The notes below the pieces were generated by a model. It saw only the letters and a list, made by a program, of their open reading frames with translations. It was not told the origin of the DNA and did not search any database. 64,000 nucleotides of DNA from CAVTUU01 sp045804965 (lineage in GTDB: Bacteria > Chloroflexota > Chloroflexia > Thermomicrobiales > UBA6265): assembly GCA_045804965.1 (NCBI GenBank), contig JBJMMD010000051.1, forward strand, positions 1 through 64,000, read 5' to 3'. The position numbers and the translations under genes were made by a program. The number at the start of each line of letters is the position of its first letter. Within the stretch, counting starts at the first letter, position 1. Below are positions 44,015 through 53,113 of the stretch, in pieces.

Positions 44015-44020
44015 TAGGCT
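44015..44020 (+). promoter_or_regulatory. -10-like box six bases before the GTG of the second GT-C paralogue
   Basis: GTGCTAGGCTT precedes this gene as it does the first paralogue: TAGGCT, six bases, then GTG at 44027. The conserved upstream block in otherwise different spacer DNA suggests it is functional. Confidence 0.4.
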
Positions 44021-44026
44021 TGAAAC

Positions 44027-45547
44027 GTGGCTGAAACGGAACAATCCTCCGGCGACACGCCCCTAATCGCGGACGTCCCCGCGCCTAACCGCGGCGTCAT
44101 TCGCATCTGGATTTTCGGCCTCGCGATTGCCTTGATTTGCACCGCGTTCGCCTGGCGCTATCCGTTGGTCGGCAACACCAACCGCCTCGCCGACATCGGC
44201 ATTCTCGCCAAGTACGGAAAGCCAGAGTTCGTCGGTTTCTGCGCCGGCATCGGGGGCATGTTCTTCTTTTATCTTCTGGGAATACGAGAATCGCGCAAGC
44301 TGACGCCCACTCAGGCGGCGCTTCCAGTTTTCACGTGCGGCCTTGCCCAGGCCACGGCAATGGTTTGGATGTACCCGGTCAGCGCGATCGATATCTTCAT
44401 CTACGCCGTGCGCTCGCGTCTGTTCACCGAGTATGGCTTGAACCCGCTCGCGGCTTATCCTCGTGATTTCAGTGGCGATCCATACATGCGTTTCGCGTCG
44501 GCCGACTGGGCAAACAGTGTCTCCCCCTATGGTCCGCTTTGGAACCTCATCGCGGCGCCTGCCACCTATCTCGGGGGCAACAATATCGGTATCGCGGTCG
44601 CGCTGTTCAAAGTCCTTGCCATCATTTCGGCTCTTGCTGGCGCGGCGATGATCTATCTCGCGCTCCGACACGTCAGGCCCAACTCAGCGGCGACCGGCGC
44701 GCTCGTATTCCTCTGGAATCCTTTGCTCCTATGGGAAGGTGTTGGAAACGGCCACAACGATCTCGTTTTGATGGTGTTCGTGCTGGCCGCCTTCTACGCC
44801 TGGTACGCGCGATGGGACGGGATAGTCATTCCCCTGCTCGTCGCTGGGGCGACGCTCAAGTACATGCCACTGTTGCTCATCCCGTTCGCCGGCTTGGCGG
44901 TTTTCAGTCGCGCATCAACTTGGCGCGCGCGGGCAAGAGTCGTGCTTTTGAGCGCCGTCGGGTCGGCGGTTGCGATCGCGGTGGGATTCTTTCCGTTTTA
45001 CGACTTCGACGCTTCGAAGAGGAGCTTTGACAGCCAAAACGCCTACTACATTACCTCATTGCCGTCGATTGCCATTAACGAATGGCAAGACCGCTACAAC
45101 ATCTTCGACATTATCCATGTCACGGATTTGATTGGACGATGTGCGGTCGGCATTGGACTCGTCGTTGGCGCGATTTTGATTCTCCACAATCCTGAGCGCT
45201 GGCCTCGCTTGGCGTTCGAGTTGACGTTCGTCTATTTGCTCGTGGCTACACCCTCGATGCGCAACTGGTACGCGATTTGGCTCCTGGGCATCGTCGCGGT
45301 TCTGCCATTCGGTTGGCCGACTGCGCGCGCAATTGCCTGGTCCTTGGGGTCACTCGCCGTCTACGGCTTTTTTATCTGGGTTTGGGCTTGGTGGCAGGTC
45401 GATTTCGCGACAATCAATGCGATCGGCGTCGCGATTATGGTCGCACCGGCCCTGGTCTTGACCGTTGGCGAGATCGCGGCAGCATTGATCCACAAGCAGC
45501 CGAACCCCAGTGCGCCCGCCCTCTCCAAAGCTGAGGCGCCAGCCTAA
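44027..45547 (+). CDS. membrane mannosyltransferase-like GT-C protein, paralogue 2
   Basis: 506 residues that align along the whole length with the preceding protein: RGVIRIWIFGLAIALI against RGVIRLWIFGVAIAVI, YPVSAIDIFIYAVRSRLFTE in the catalytic loop, and FLWNPLLLWEGVGNGHNDLV. The two diverge more in the loop after the second helix pair (NPLAAYPRDFSGDPYMRFA). They arose by tandem duplication and may use different acceptors or act in sequence. The start is GTG. It is convergent with the cupin gene, 54 bases apart. Confidence 0.75.
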   Translation: MAETEQSSGDTPLIADVPAPNRGVIRIWIFGLAIALICTAFAWRYPLVGNTNRLADIGILAKYGKPEFVGFCAGIGGMFFFYLLGIRESRKLTPTQAALPVFTCGLAQATAMVWMYPVSAIDIFIYAVRSRLFTEYGLNPLAAYPRDFSGDPYMRFASADWANSVSPYGPLWNLIAAPATYLGGNNIGIAVALFKVLAIISALAGAAMIYLALRHVRPNSAATGALVFLWNPLLLWEGVGNGHNDLVLMVFVLAAFYAWYARWDGIVIPLLVAGATLKYMPLLLIPFAGLAVFSRASTWRARARVVLLSAVGSAVAIAVGFFPFYDFDASKRSFDSQNAYYITSLPSIAINEWQDRYNIFDIIHVTDLIGRCAVGIGLVVGAILILHNPERWPRLAFELTFVYLLVATPSMRNWYAIWLLGIVAVLPFGWPTARAIAWSLGSLAVYGFFIWVWAWWQVDFATINAIGVAIMVAPALVLTVGEIAAALIHKQPNPSAPALSKAEAPA

Positions 45548-45601
45548 ATCGGCCACCGGTTACCTGATCGACGTGTTTGCACAATCCGACGATGCCGCGC
45601 A

Positions 45602-46246
45602 TCACTCGTCTGGGAGCGCCTCGTCGGTCGTGCAGTCGACATTGATATAGCCCGACTTGAACGGATCGGCCCGGTCTTCGTCCGGCTCAAATCGATGCCG
45701 CCAAATGCAGCCAATGTCGTTCCCAAGCAAGTGCAACGAAACCGAGGTCACGTCCGAGGTTGTCCGCACGCGATGAATGTCGTTTTCGGGGAAGAGTTCG
45801 TAAAAATCGCCTGCGACGAGCGCTCGTTGTTCGGTAAGCTTCAGCTCCGCGTGACCTTTGACCGTGGAGTCGTCGACCCGCTCGAACACGTCCTCGTCTT
45901 GGCTGCCTCGGTATAATCCAACCAGACCCCAGGCAAGGTGATCGTGCACGGGAGTTTGCTTGCCAGGCGAAACGACGAGCGAGGAAAAGGCAAGGCTGCC
46001 GTCCAGATCGCGATAGAGAAGCCAGGTGCCGATGCCTTCGCCCATGCCGCTCTCTGGGGATGGCTCCTGATACTTCTCCGGTAACCAGGTCTTGTCGGCC
46101 ATCAGTGCCGCGAAGTGCGGCCGAATCGCCGCAACGATCGCATGCGGATCGTCGTGCTCGGTCTGAATCGCGCGAACTGACTCGATGAACGATTTCATCC
46201 GCGGCGCATCGACAAGATATTCCTCAGCGGTCTGTTTGGCGATCAT
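45602..46246 (-). CDS. cupin protein, cysteine dioxygenase-like
   Basis: 214 residues. The cupin metal motif is TPVHDHLAWGLVGLYRG near 98 and a later histidine lies in NDIHRVRTTSD near 156, the arrangement of cysteine dioxygenase-type Fe(II) thiol dioxygenases. The N-terminal third is helical. It may oxidise a small thiol; the substrate is not certain, since this group includes uncharacterised metal-dependent enzymes. ATG at 46246 is preferred with GGGGG eight bases upstream; the frame is open to 46306. Confidence 0.75.
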   Translation of the reverse strand: MIAKQTAEEYLVDAPRMKSFIESVRAIQTEHDDPHAIVAAIRPHFAALMADKTWLPEKYQEPSPESGMGEGIGTWLLYRDLDGSLAFSSLVVSPGKQTPVHDHLAWGLVGLYRGSQDEDVFERVDDSTVKGHAELKLTEQRALVAGDFYELFPENDIHRVRTTSDVTSVSLHLLGNDIGCIWRHRFEPDEDRADPFKSGYINVDCTTDEALPDE

Positions 46247-46814
46247 GAGTTTTCCCCCGTAGTTGAAAGTCCGAGACACACAGCCGTCATTTTCCCACAG
46301 TGACAAAAGTCCAAATTACTCTACTGTCCATGCATCGTCGTCGAGTCGGCCGAGATCACCGCTCCAACCTGACAGCCTCTTTCGATAAACTGGCCGGCCG
46401 CCAACCGCCGCCGTGCACCCCATCGTCGATGAGTGCCGCCCTCCGTCCTTCTGGGCGCCACCTGCGTCAATTCGAGCACACCCACTCCCGTCATTTTGAG
46501 CACACTACCCTGTCATTCCGAGTACTCTGTCTACGCATTGTTGGCATGGTGGCCGTGGTTCCGGTCGTCAGCTCGGGAAGGGCTTCGTTAGGTGGAGCCC
46601 GGACCTTGAGCCCCGGGCGCGGCGACACGACACGCACGCCTGGACAGACTACTGAGCAAAAGCGAAGAATCTGTGCCTGCCAACCACCCTTTCAGCGGAG
46701 CCATCTACTCAGAGACTTCGCTCGGGACGACTAAGGAAAGGGGCGGCGCGACGGGACAGTGAGCGTGCCGATTCGATCGGACACTATGCTCCCATCGTTG
46801 GCTTCCAGGCTTGG
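46247..46814. repeat. gene-free region with several TCATTCCGAG-type repeat fragments
   Basis: Fragments of the dispersed repeat are seen in both orientations: TCATTTTGAG (46491-46500), TCATTCCGAG (46513-46522), GAGCAAAAGCGAAGAATCT (46654-46672) and AGAGACTTCGCTCGGGACGA (46711-46730). A 144-codon frame across the region (46300-46734) reads through them and is not credible. The upstream edge must hold the cupin promoter; the downstream edge is the end of the transporter operon. Confidence 0.6.
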
Positions 46815-47522
46815 TTAGTTTTCGCCGAGATATGCCTTGCGCACGAGCTCGTTTTTCATCAATTCCGTAGCGGTGTCGGCAAGTACGATTTCGCCGGTTT
46901 GCAGGACGTACCCGCGGTTGGCGACCGCGAGCGCCATGAGGGCATTTTGTTCGACTAGGAGAACGGTCGTGCCCTGTTGATTAATGTCCTTGACCACGGT
47001 GAAGATCGCTTCGACGAGGATCGGCGCCAGTCCCATCGACGGCTCGTCGAGCAGCAGAAGTGTGGGATGAGCCATCAGCGCTCTCCCGATCGCAAGCATT
47101 TGCTGCTCGCCACCAGAAAGTGTCCCGGCCTTCTGTGTTCGCCGTTCTTTCAGGCGGGGAAAGAGATCGAAAACGCGGGCGAGGTCGGCATCATCGACCT
47201 TTTCGCGCGAAAACGCCCCCATCTCGAGGTTTTCCTGGATGGTCATCCGCGGAAAAACGCGCCGTCCTTCCGGCGACTGCGCGACACCCATCCCTGCGAT
47301 CTTGTGTGGAGGCACACTATTCAACGATTTGCCGTTCAGCTCGACCGAACCTTGACGGGGATGGAGGAGACCGGAAATCGTTTTGAGCGTCGTGCTCTTG
47401 CCTGCACCGTTCGAACCTATGAGGGTGACGATCTCTCCCTGCTGCACCTCGATAGAAATACCCTTAAGCGCGTGAATATGGCCGTAATATGAATGAATCT
47501 CGCGAACATCGAGCATTGGCAT
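46815..47522 (-). CDS. livF: branched-chain amino acid ABC transporter ATP-binding protein (LivF type)
   Basis: 235 residues. Walker A is LIGSNGAGKSTTLKTISG near 36, the ABC signature LSGGEQQMLAIGRAL near 138, and Walker B LLLLDEPSMGLAP near 160. The start IHSYYGHIHALKGISIEV and the C-terminal QTGEIVLADTATELMKN fit LivF. It pairs with the LivG protein to drive transport. It is the last gene of the five-gene unit, eight bases after livG. Confidence 0.93.
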   Translation of the reverse strand: MPMLDVREIHSYYGHIHALKGISIEVQQGEIVTLIGSNGAGKSTTLKTISGLLHPRQGSVELNGKSLNSVPPHKIAGMGVAQSPEGRRVFPRMTIQENLEMGAFSREKVDDADLARVFDLFPRLKERRTQKAGTLSGGEQQMLAIGRALMAHPTLLLLDEPSMGLAPILVEAIFTVVKDINQQGTTVLLVEQNALMALAVANRGYVLQTGEIVLADTATELMKNELVRKAYLGEN

Positions 47523-47530
47523 CTTCGTGA

Positions 47531-48493
47531 TTATCCTGCCTGGTCGCGGCCGTCGGAGGACGGTATTGGCGTAGTCGCCCCGTTGGTCGATGTGCCTGTC
47601 GGGGTCGCCGGAGGCATTGCTTTGTCTCCAAGGAGCGCGGAGGCGCCTTTGCCGAGATACGCCTCGATGACGCGAGGATTCCGTTGCACTTCACCGGGCG
47701 TGCCATCTGCGATCTTCGTGCCGTGATCGAGGACAGCAACTTGATCCGAAATGCCCATCACGACCTTCATGTCGTGCTCGATCAGCAGAATAGAAAGTTT
47801 CAAGTCTCGTCGCATGGAATTGATGAACCGCGTCATCGCCGCGGTCTCTTGTGGATTCATGCCTGCCGTTGGTTCGTCCAGAAGTAAGAGCTTGGGCTGG
47901 CTCCCAAGCGCACGCGCAATCTCAAGCCGGCGTTGATCCCCATACGAGAGGTTCTTTGAGACTTCGCCGCCCTTACCGGCGAGTCCGACGTACGACAGCA
48001 GTTCTCGGGCATGGAAGCGCGATTCTCGCTCCTCACGATTGACGCTCGGCAGCTTGAGGACGGCGCCAAGTGGCGATGAACTCATTTGCGAGTGCATTCC
48101 GATCAACACGTTTTCGAGAGCAGTCATGTTTCCGAAGAGGCGGATGTTTTGAAACGTACGCGCAATTCCCTTAGACGTGACCTTGTCCGGCCGCAAAGCA
48201 TTGGAATGGAGCCAATTGCTGCCTGGTCGGTGGATCGTCTCCCCGTCGAAGATGACCTCGCCTTCGGTTGGCTGGTAAATCCCCGCGATGACGTTGAAAA
48301 AGGTCGTCTTGCCGGCGCCATTTGGTCCAATCACGCTAGCAATCATGCCGCGACGCACGGCCAAGTCGACGCTGTCAACCGCGAGAAGACCGCCAAATTG
48401 CTTCGTGATTCCCCGTGCTTCTAGAATGATGTCGTGTTCGGCAGGTGCTGACGCAACGGGCGCGGCTGCGCCATCTGACTGAACTGCGCTCAC
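47531..48493 (-). CDS. livG: branched-chain amino acid ABC transporter ATP-binding protein (LivG type)
   Basis: 320 residues. Walker A is VIGPNGAGKTTFFNVIAG near 54, the signature LSYGDQRRLEIARALG near 177 and Walker B LLLLDEPTAGMNP near 198. The extra segment after the Q-loop and the C-terminal NPRVIEAYLGKGA are LivG features. There is an Ala/Pro-rich extension at the N-terminus (about 22 residues) and a Thr/Pro-rich tail of about 35 residues. Its start overlaps the stop of livM by four bases. Confidence 0.93.
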   Translation of the reverse strand: MSAVQSDGAAAPVASAPAEHDIILEARGITKQFGGLLAVDSVDLAVRRGMIASVIGPNGAGKTTFFNVIAGIYQPTEGEVIFDGETIHRPGSNWLHSNALRPDKVTSKGIARTFQNIRLFGNMTALENVLIGMHSQMSSSPLGAVLKLPSVNREERESRFHARELLSYVGLAGKGGEVSKNLSYGDQRRLEIARALGSQPKLLLLDEPTAGMNPQETAAMTRFINSMRRDLKLSILLIEHDMKVVMGISDQVAVLDHGTKIADGTPGEVQRNPRVIEAYLGKGASALLGDKAMPPATPTGTSTNGATTPIPSSDGRDQAG

Positions 48494-49695
48494 GCTCGTT
48501 CCCCCGCAATCGGCTCTTCCATAACCCGTGTGTCGTAATACAGCGATTCGTCCTCGTGCTCGAGTTCCGTTGCGGTTTCGGGTTGCATCTCTGCGCTCCG
48601 GCGCTTGTCTGGGAAGAGACCGCCCGGCCTAAACAGCATCATCGCGACGAGGCAGGTGCCGAAAATCAGGAGCCGATCGGTCGTCAGATTGTGGGTCTCC
48701 AAGAACCTGACACCTGTCTGCGAGCCGAGCCAATGAACTGGCTGGTTCAACTCTCGGGCGAAAATTCGGTCAAAGCTTTGAAGCAGCATCCCACCGATGA
48801 TGACACCATAAATATTTCCAATTCCGCCTAGGATCACCATCGACAAAACCATTACAGAAATAGAGAACTCAAATTGGTCCGGAAAGACGACTTGCAAATA
48901 TCCCCCGTAGACCGCGCCGGCAAACCCGGCAAAGGATGCTCCTAGGCCAAATGCCCAGAGCTTTGTGCGCACGAGATTGACACCCATACTCGCCGCAGCG
49001 ACTTCGTCCTCGCGGACGGCCATCCAGGACCGTCCCAGACGGGAGTTCGCAAGCCTGAGAATGAGGAACAGAGAAACGAGACCAACGCTGAGGATAAGCC
49101 AGTACCAGTTGTGCAGATCCGTTTGATTAAAGTGGATCGATCGCAATCCAGGTAACGGAACGGTCGGGGTATCGATCTGGCTGATTCCGTTCGGTCCGCG
49201 CGTTAAACCCGAAGCATTCTTAAAAAATGCCGGCACGATTTCGCCGAAACCAAGTGTTACGATCGCGAGATAGTCGCCTCTCAGCCGGAGTGTCGGCGTC
49301 CCGAGCAAGACCCCAAAGAGGGCCGCGATCGCCCAGGAAACGGCCATCGCCGGCCAGAAGTGTTGAAGGAATCCGGGGACCACGCCATGGACGACGAAAT
49401 ACGAGCTCGGCGACGTTAGAAACGCTTGACTGTATGCCCCAATTGCGAAGAACGCGGCGTAGCCAAGGTCAAGCAAGCCGGCATAGCCGGTCACAATATT
49501 GAGGCCCATCGCGAGGATGACAAAGATGAAGATTGACAGGAGCGCGGAGACTTTGTCCAAGCCGAGCGCCTCATCAATAAATGGGTAGACGAAAAATAAG
49601 GCAACGACTGACCAAAAGAGCGCCTGCCGCCTCCGTATCGCCCTTTCGTCTCGATATTCCTCAAACGCGGGGGTGGCTGCAAATGTGGCTGCCAT
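48490..49695 (-). CDS. livM: branched-chain amino acid ABC transporter permease (LivM type)
   Basis: 401 residues with about ten membrane segments. LNIVTGYAGLLDLGYAAFFA near 65 and LVRTKLWAFGLGASFAGFAG near 245 are LivM signatures, and GGIGNIYGVIIGGMLLQSF near 290 is shared by the permease family. A hydrophilic tail of about 50 residues is longer than usual. It forms the membrane channel with LivH. It follows livH by 60 bases. Confidence 0.93.
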   Translation of the reverse strand: MAATFAATPAFEEYRDERAIRRRQALFWSVVALFFVYPFIDEALGLDKVSALLSIFIFVILAMGLNIVTGYAGLLDLGYAAFFAIGAYSQAFLTSPSSYFVVHGVVPGFLQHFWPAMAVSWAIAALFGVLLGTPTLRLRGDYLAIVTLGFGEIVPAFFKNASGLTRGPNGISQIDTPTVPLPGLRSIHFNQTDLHNWYWLILSVGLVSLFLILRLANSRLGRSWMAVREDEVAAASMGVNLVRTKLWAFGLGASFAGFAGAVYGGYLQVVFPDQFEFSISVMVLSMVILGGIGNIYGVIIGGMLLQSFDRIFARELNQPVHWLGSQTGVRFLETHNLTTDRLLIFGTCLVAMMLFRPGGLFPDKRRSAEMQPETATELEHEDESLYYDTRVMEEPIAGERA

Positions 49696-49755
49696 CAGTC
49701 GGAACCTTCTCTTTGAGGCAGCTGAGGAACGAGTATGCGCGTCACCATCGCTCGC

Positions 49756-50730
49756 TTAGACCTTGTCGGCGAATTTTTCGCCGAAAAGACCGGTGGGCCG
49801 GAAGATCATGACGAGCACCAGGATCCCGAAGATCACCGTGGTGGTCCACTGATCTCCCCAACCATGTACGTATTGACCAACGAAGCCGGCGCTCATCTGC
49901 CAAATGATGCCGATCATGATGCCCGCGACAACTGCTCCGTACATATTGCCGATACCGCCTAGCACTGCAGCAGTGAAGGCAAACAAGCCATACCGGAATC
50001 CCATTCGGAACCAGGCAATGTTGTTGTAATACGCGGCGATCATCCCGCCCGCTCCCGCGAGTGCGCCTCCGATGATGAACGCCACTGCGATCGTTCGATT
50101 CACATCGATACCCATCAAGGCCGAGGCCTCTCGATCCTGTGCCGTCGCTCGCATCGCCTTGCCAGTCTTCGTGCGATAGACGAACCAGCTCAGAGCGGCT
50201 AACAATGGAATCGTGACGCCGATCACTGCGAGATCGAGCGGACGAACGCGAACCCTCGTATTGAGTCCAAACCACTCGTTCAGAACGTTGTATGTGCGGT
50301 ACTTGATGGGAATAAGCGGGGGTGGACTGAACTGATTCGAGCCCTTCCAATAAATGCCGAGATTCTGAAGGATGAAGCTAATCCCGATCGCCGTGATCAG
50401 TGGCGCGAGACGCGGAGCATTCCGTAATCGGCGGTACGCAAGTCGATCGATTGAAAAGTTCAGCGTAGCGCTGAAGATCATTGCTCCAACGAATGCAATG
50501 AAGGCGATCCCGAGGATAGCCGGCCCAGCAGACTTGTTCGTTATTCCGGAAATCGAAACAATGCTGATCGCGAAGAATGCGCCCATCATGAAGACTTCGC
50601 CGTGCGCGAAGTTGATGAGCTCGACAATCCCGTAAACAAGGGTATAGCCGAGAGCAATCAAGGCAATCAGGGCGCCGCTAGCGACGCCCGAAATCAAAAT
50701 CTGGATAAAGAGGTCGTGATTGAACTCCAT
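49756..50730 (-). CDS. livH: branched-chain amino acid ABC transporter permease (LivH type)
   Basis: 324 residues with about eight membrane segments. ALIALGYTLVYGIVELINFA near 22 with the following HGEVFMMGAF is the LivH hallmark; MRATAQDREASALMGIDVNR near 193 is the cytoplasmic EAA-like loop, and AVLGGIGNMYGAVVAGIMIG near 265 follows. GGAG lies five bases before the ATG at 50730. It is separated from the binding-protein gene by 124 bases containing a hairpin. Confidence 0.93.
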   Translation of the reverse strand: MEFNHDLFIQILISGVASGALIALIALGYTLVYGIVELINFAHGEVFMMGAFFAISIVSISGITNKSAGPAILGIAFIAFVGAMIFSATLNFSIDRLAYRRLRNAPRLAPLITAIGISFILQNLGIYWKGSNQFSPPPLIPIKYRTYNVLNEWFGLNTRVRVRPLDLAVIGVTIPLLAALSWFVYRTKTGKAMRATAQDREASALMGIDVNRTIAVAFIIGGALAGAGGMIAAYYNNIAWFRMGFRYGLFAFTAAVLGGIGNMYGAVVAGIMIGIIWQMSAGFVGQYVHGWGDQWTTTVIFGILVLVMIFRPTGLFGEKFADKV

Positions 50731-50812
50731 GCGATCTCCATCGATCGCGACCTTCCAAACCGTTCAAGAGCCCGGCTTGCACCGCGATGCGCTGCCACTC
50801 CTCGGAAGTGAA

Positions 50813-50837
50813 CGAGCCGGGGGCGCATCCCGGCTCG
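50813..50837 (-). terminator. hairpin between the binding-protein gene and livH
   Basis: CGAGCCGGG / CCCGGCTCG makes a perfect 9 bp stem with a 7 base loop, 18 bases past the stop of the binding-protein gene. There is no T tract. It may act as a partial terminator or as an mRNA-stabilising element, so that more binding protein than permease is made. Confidence 0.5.
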
Positions 50838-50854
50838 TCCATGCTTCATCAGGT

Positions 50855-52231
50855 CTATGAAGCGGGCGCGATTTCTTTTTGGAACGTGATCGCGCCTTTG
50901 ATGACCTTGTTCAGACTCATCGTCGTTGACGAAGTGTCGCCGGTATCGGTGAAACTCCAGGTGCCAAGAAGGCCGGTGAAGCCTTCGGTCTTCCAAAGCG
51001 CGTCAAGGATCTTGCCCCGATCCTTCTCGCCCACCTTGTCGATCGCCTGGACCACGGCGGCGGCTGTTTCATACGCATACACCGCATAGGCATCCGGCTC
51101 ATGCCCAAGCTTGGCCTTCATCGCCTCGTACCAGTCATGCCCGGCGCCGGTTAATTGCTGCGGAGGCAGACCTGCAAAGGTGATGAAAGCCTCTTCGGCC
51201 GCATCACCGGCGCCATCGACAAATGCTTGATTGATCAGTCCGTCTGGTCCAAGGAACAGCACTTGGTCCACCGGCATGCGATCGCGCATGTCCTGCAGCA
51301 GTTTGCTCGCGTTCAGGTTCACGATCGCGCCGAGATAGAGCATGTCTGGGTTCTGGGCGGCGATGCCATCCATTAAGCCACCGTACTCAGGCGCATCAGG
51401 ATCGTACGGCTGCTCGTCTATGATCGTGCCGCCGAGTTCTTTGAAAGTGTTGGCGAATACGGTCGCGACGCCCTTGCCGTACACCTGATTGTCGTGAAGG
51501 ACATAAGCCTTCCGCTTCCCCTGATCGGTGTATGCCCAGTTCGCAGCCGCCGCGCCCTGGATGTCGTCGGCTGGAACGACGCGCATGTAGTTGCGCTTGC
51601 CGCTCGGGTAGAGCTTGTCGGGGAATCCCGGCTCGTCCGTCGGGTAAGGCTTGGTCAACTGGACGGCAGTGTTGGCGTAGGAGATCATTGCCATACCGGC
51701 CGGTTTGACTTGATTCAAAATCGGAATCGAAATCTGGGCTGCGCCCGAGTTATAGGTCGCCATGTAGACCATGGCGTCTGCATCATTGACGACTTTGTTG
51801 GCGTTCTCAGCTTCCGTGCCGGCATCCCATGCGCCGTTTTTGGCGGCGATGCCGTCGTCGAGCGCTTCGTAGGTCAGCGCAAAGCCACCGGCGCCATTGC
51901 CTCGATCTTCGAGTGCCATCTTGACGGACTCGACCGCGTCACCGCCGATCTGCGTCGATGCGCCGGTCAGCGGCCACGACGAGTAGAGCTTGATCGTGCC
52001 TTTGCTCGTGTCCGTAATGTGCTTGATGCCTGGAGCGCCAATGTCCGTACGAGTCGCCGCAGCCGGCGACGGCGAAGCGTCCTGCGCCGCTGCCGGCTCT
52101 ACGCGGGCGAGCGTAGTCGCAATGACCGACGCGGACGCTCCGAGCGCCACCGCCCGCACGAAAAAGGTCCGGCGATCGATTCGCCGGTGCTCAAGTTCTT
52201 CGACGAGATGATTCAAGCGATTGTCGACCAT
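50855..52231 (-). CDS. livK: ABC transporter substrate-binding protein, branched-chain amino acid type
   Basis: 458 residues of periplasmic binding fold type I (Peripla_BP_6). The N-terminus has a twin-arginine-like export signal: RRIDRRTFFVRAVALGASAS, then an AAAQDA cleavage region near residue 50. The mature part begins GTIKLYSSWPLTGASTQIGG, typical of Liv and related receptors, with KRKAYVLHDNQVYGKGVATV near 225. The ligand cannot be read; amino acids, amides or urea are possible. GGAGG lies upstream of the ATG at 52231. It is the first gene of the transporter operon. Confidence 0.9.
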   Translation of the reverse strand: MVDNRLNHLVEELEHRRIDRRTFFVRAVALGASASVIATTLARVEPAAAQDASPSPAAATRTDIGAPGIKHITDTSKGTIKLYSSWPLTGASTQIGGDAVESVKMALEDRGNGAGGFALTYEALDDGIAAKNGAWDAGTEAENANKVVNDADAMVYMATYNSGAAQISIPILNQVKPAGMAMISYANTAVQLTKPYPTDEPGFPDKLYPSGKRNYMRVVPADDIQGAAAANWAYTDQGKRKAYVLHDNQVYGKGVATVFANTFKELGGTIIDEQPYDPDAPEYGGLMDGIAAQNPDMLYLGAIVNLNASKLLQDMRDRMPVDQVLFLGPDGLINQAFVDGAGDAAEEAFITFAGLPPQQLTGAGHDWYEAMKAKLGHEPDAYAVYAYETAAAVVQAIDKVGEKDRGKILDALWKTEGFTGLLGTWSFTDTGDTSSTTMSLNKVIKGAITFQKEIAPAS

Positions 52232-52610
52232 CCGTCCAGTCCTCCATCACTCAAAACGTCAGCCCGGCCGCCTTGCCGGTTCTCTCTCTACCTTTCAACC
52301 GCCGGCTCCAACCGCGCCAGGCCGTTCACGCTCACGAGTGTGTCCACAGAGGTATAGGCCTCTTGCAAGCGTTCAGGCATAGAGCCCGGGCACACTGGGA
52401 CGGAACGAACCGCGCGCTGATACATCATGTCACCGAAGGTGGTACTGGCGCGGGAGAATAGCCTAGGACGAACTTACTGTCAAACGTGGCTGTGGAGGGG
52501 CCTGCTTCGTTACAAGTCGATGCGCCACTTGTCAAATGAATCTCCAATTCCTCGTGCAGATTGCACCAAACGCGACATTCGGGGATCAACGCCACTCGAT
52601 TCGGAAACAT
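52232..52610. other. intergenic region upstream of the transporter operon
   Basis: 379 bases without a credible gene; the plus-strand frame at 52427-52813 continues antisense into the NTF2-like gene and has no ribosome site. It should hold the operon promoter, but I see no clear -35/-10 pair. A short imperfect inverted repeat, GAGGTATAGGCCTC, lies at about 52340-52353. Confidence 0.45.
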
Positions 52611-53015
52611 TTATGGGGTCCGCTCAGGGGAGACCGAATGATGTGTATGGACCGCGAGCCAGCGCTCTCCGCGGCGCTGCAAAACGGCGGTCATTCTCCC
52701 TGGACGCGGTTGCCAGGTCCCGTTCGGTCCTTTGCCCTCGGACGACCAGGGACAAGCGATCCAAACCAACTCGCCATTTGAGCCAATCATCAGTCGATCG
52801 AGAAGAAAGGTGAAATTGCGAATCCTAGGCCACACGTGACGCCATTGATCGCGTTCGAGTGCGTCAAGGCCCACGAGCAGAGCGGCGCGGCTGCCGAATC
52901 CAACCACGTCGTCGGAGAAGATCGACCGGCATCGTTCGAACTCAAGTGCGCGGACGCACGCTTGCATTTCGTCGAGCCACGTGACCGCAATGTGGTGCGC
53001 ACTCGTATAGCTCAT
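52611..53015 (-). CDS. NTF2-like / SnoaL-like domain protein
   Basis: 134 residues with the NTF2-like layout: a helix pair (TWLDEMQACVRALEFERCRS), DDVVGFGSRAALLVGLDALE, then strands RNFTFLLDRLMIGSNGELVW, RPGRMTAVLQRRGERWLAVH and a HTHHS end. It resembles the DUF4440/SnoaL_3 group, small ligand-binding proteins of diverse and often unknown function. ATG at 53015 has GGAG six bases upstream; the frame is open to 53090. It is divergent from the next gene and not linked to the transporter. Confidence 0.75.
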   Translation of the reverse strand: MSYTSAHHIAVTWLDEMQACVRALEFERCRSIFSDDVVGFGSRAALLVGLDALERDQWRHVWPRIRNFTFLLDRLMIGSNGELVWIACPWSSEGKGPNGTWQPRPGRMTAVLQRRGERWLAVHTHHSVSPERTP

Positions 53016-53113
53016 GCGCGGCTCCGAATCTGAATTTCCGCGTCGATCATGCGACACTTTATCGGGACGATACGCGCTTTCTGCAATCACGTAAGAAAGG
53101 CATATTCCATTCA

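Noticed and set aside
46300..46734. A 144-codon plus-strand frame
   Set aside because: It crosses several TCATTCCGAG-type repeat fragments, has no ribosome site and begins inside the leader of the cupin gene.
52427..52813. A 128-codon plus-strand frame
   Set aside because: It starts in a non-coding region and continues antisense to the NTF2-like gene.
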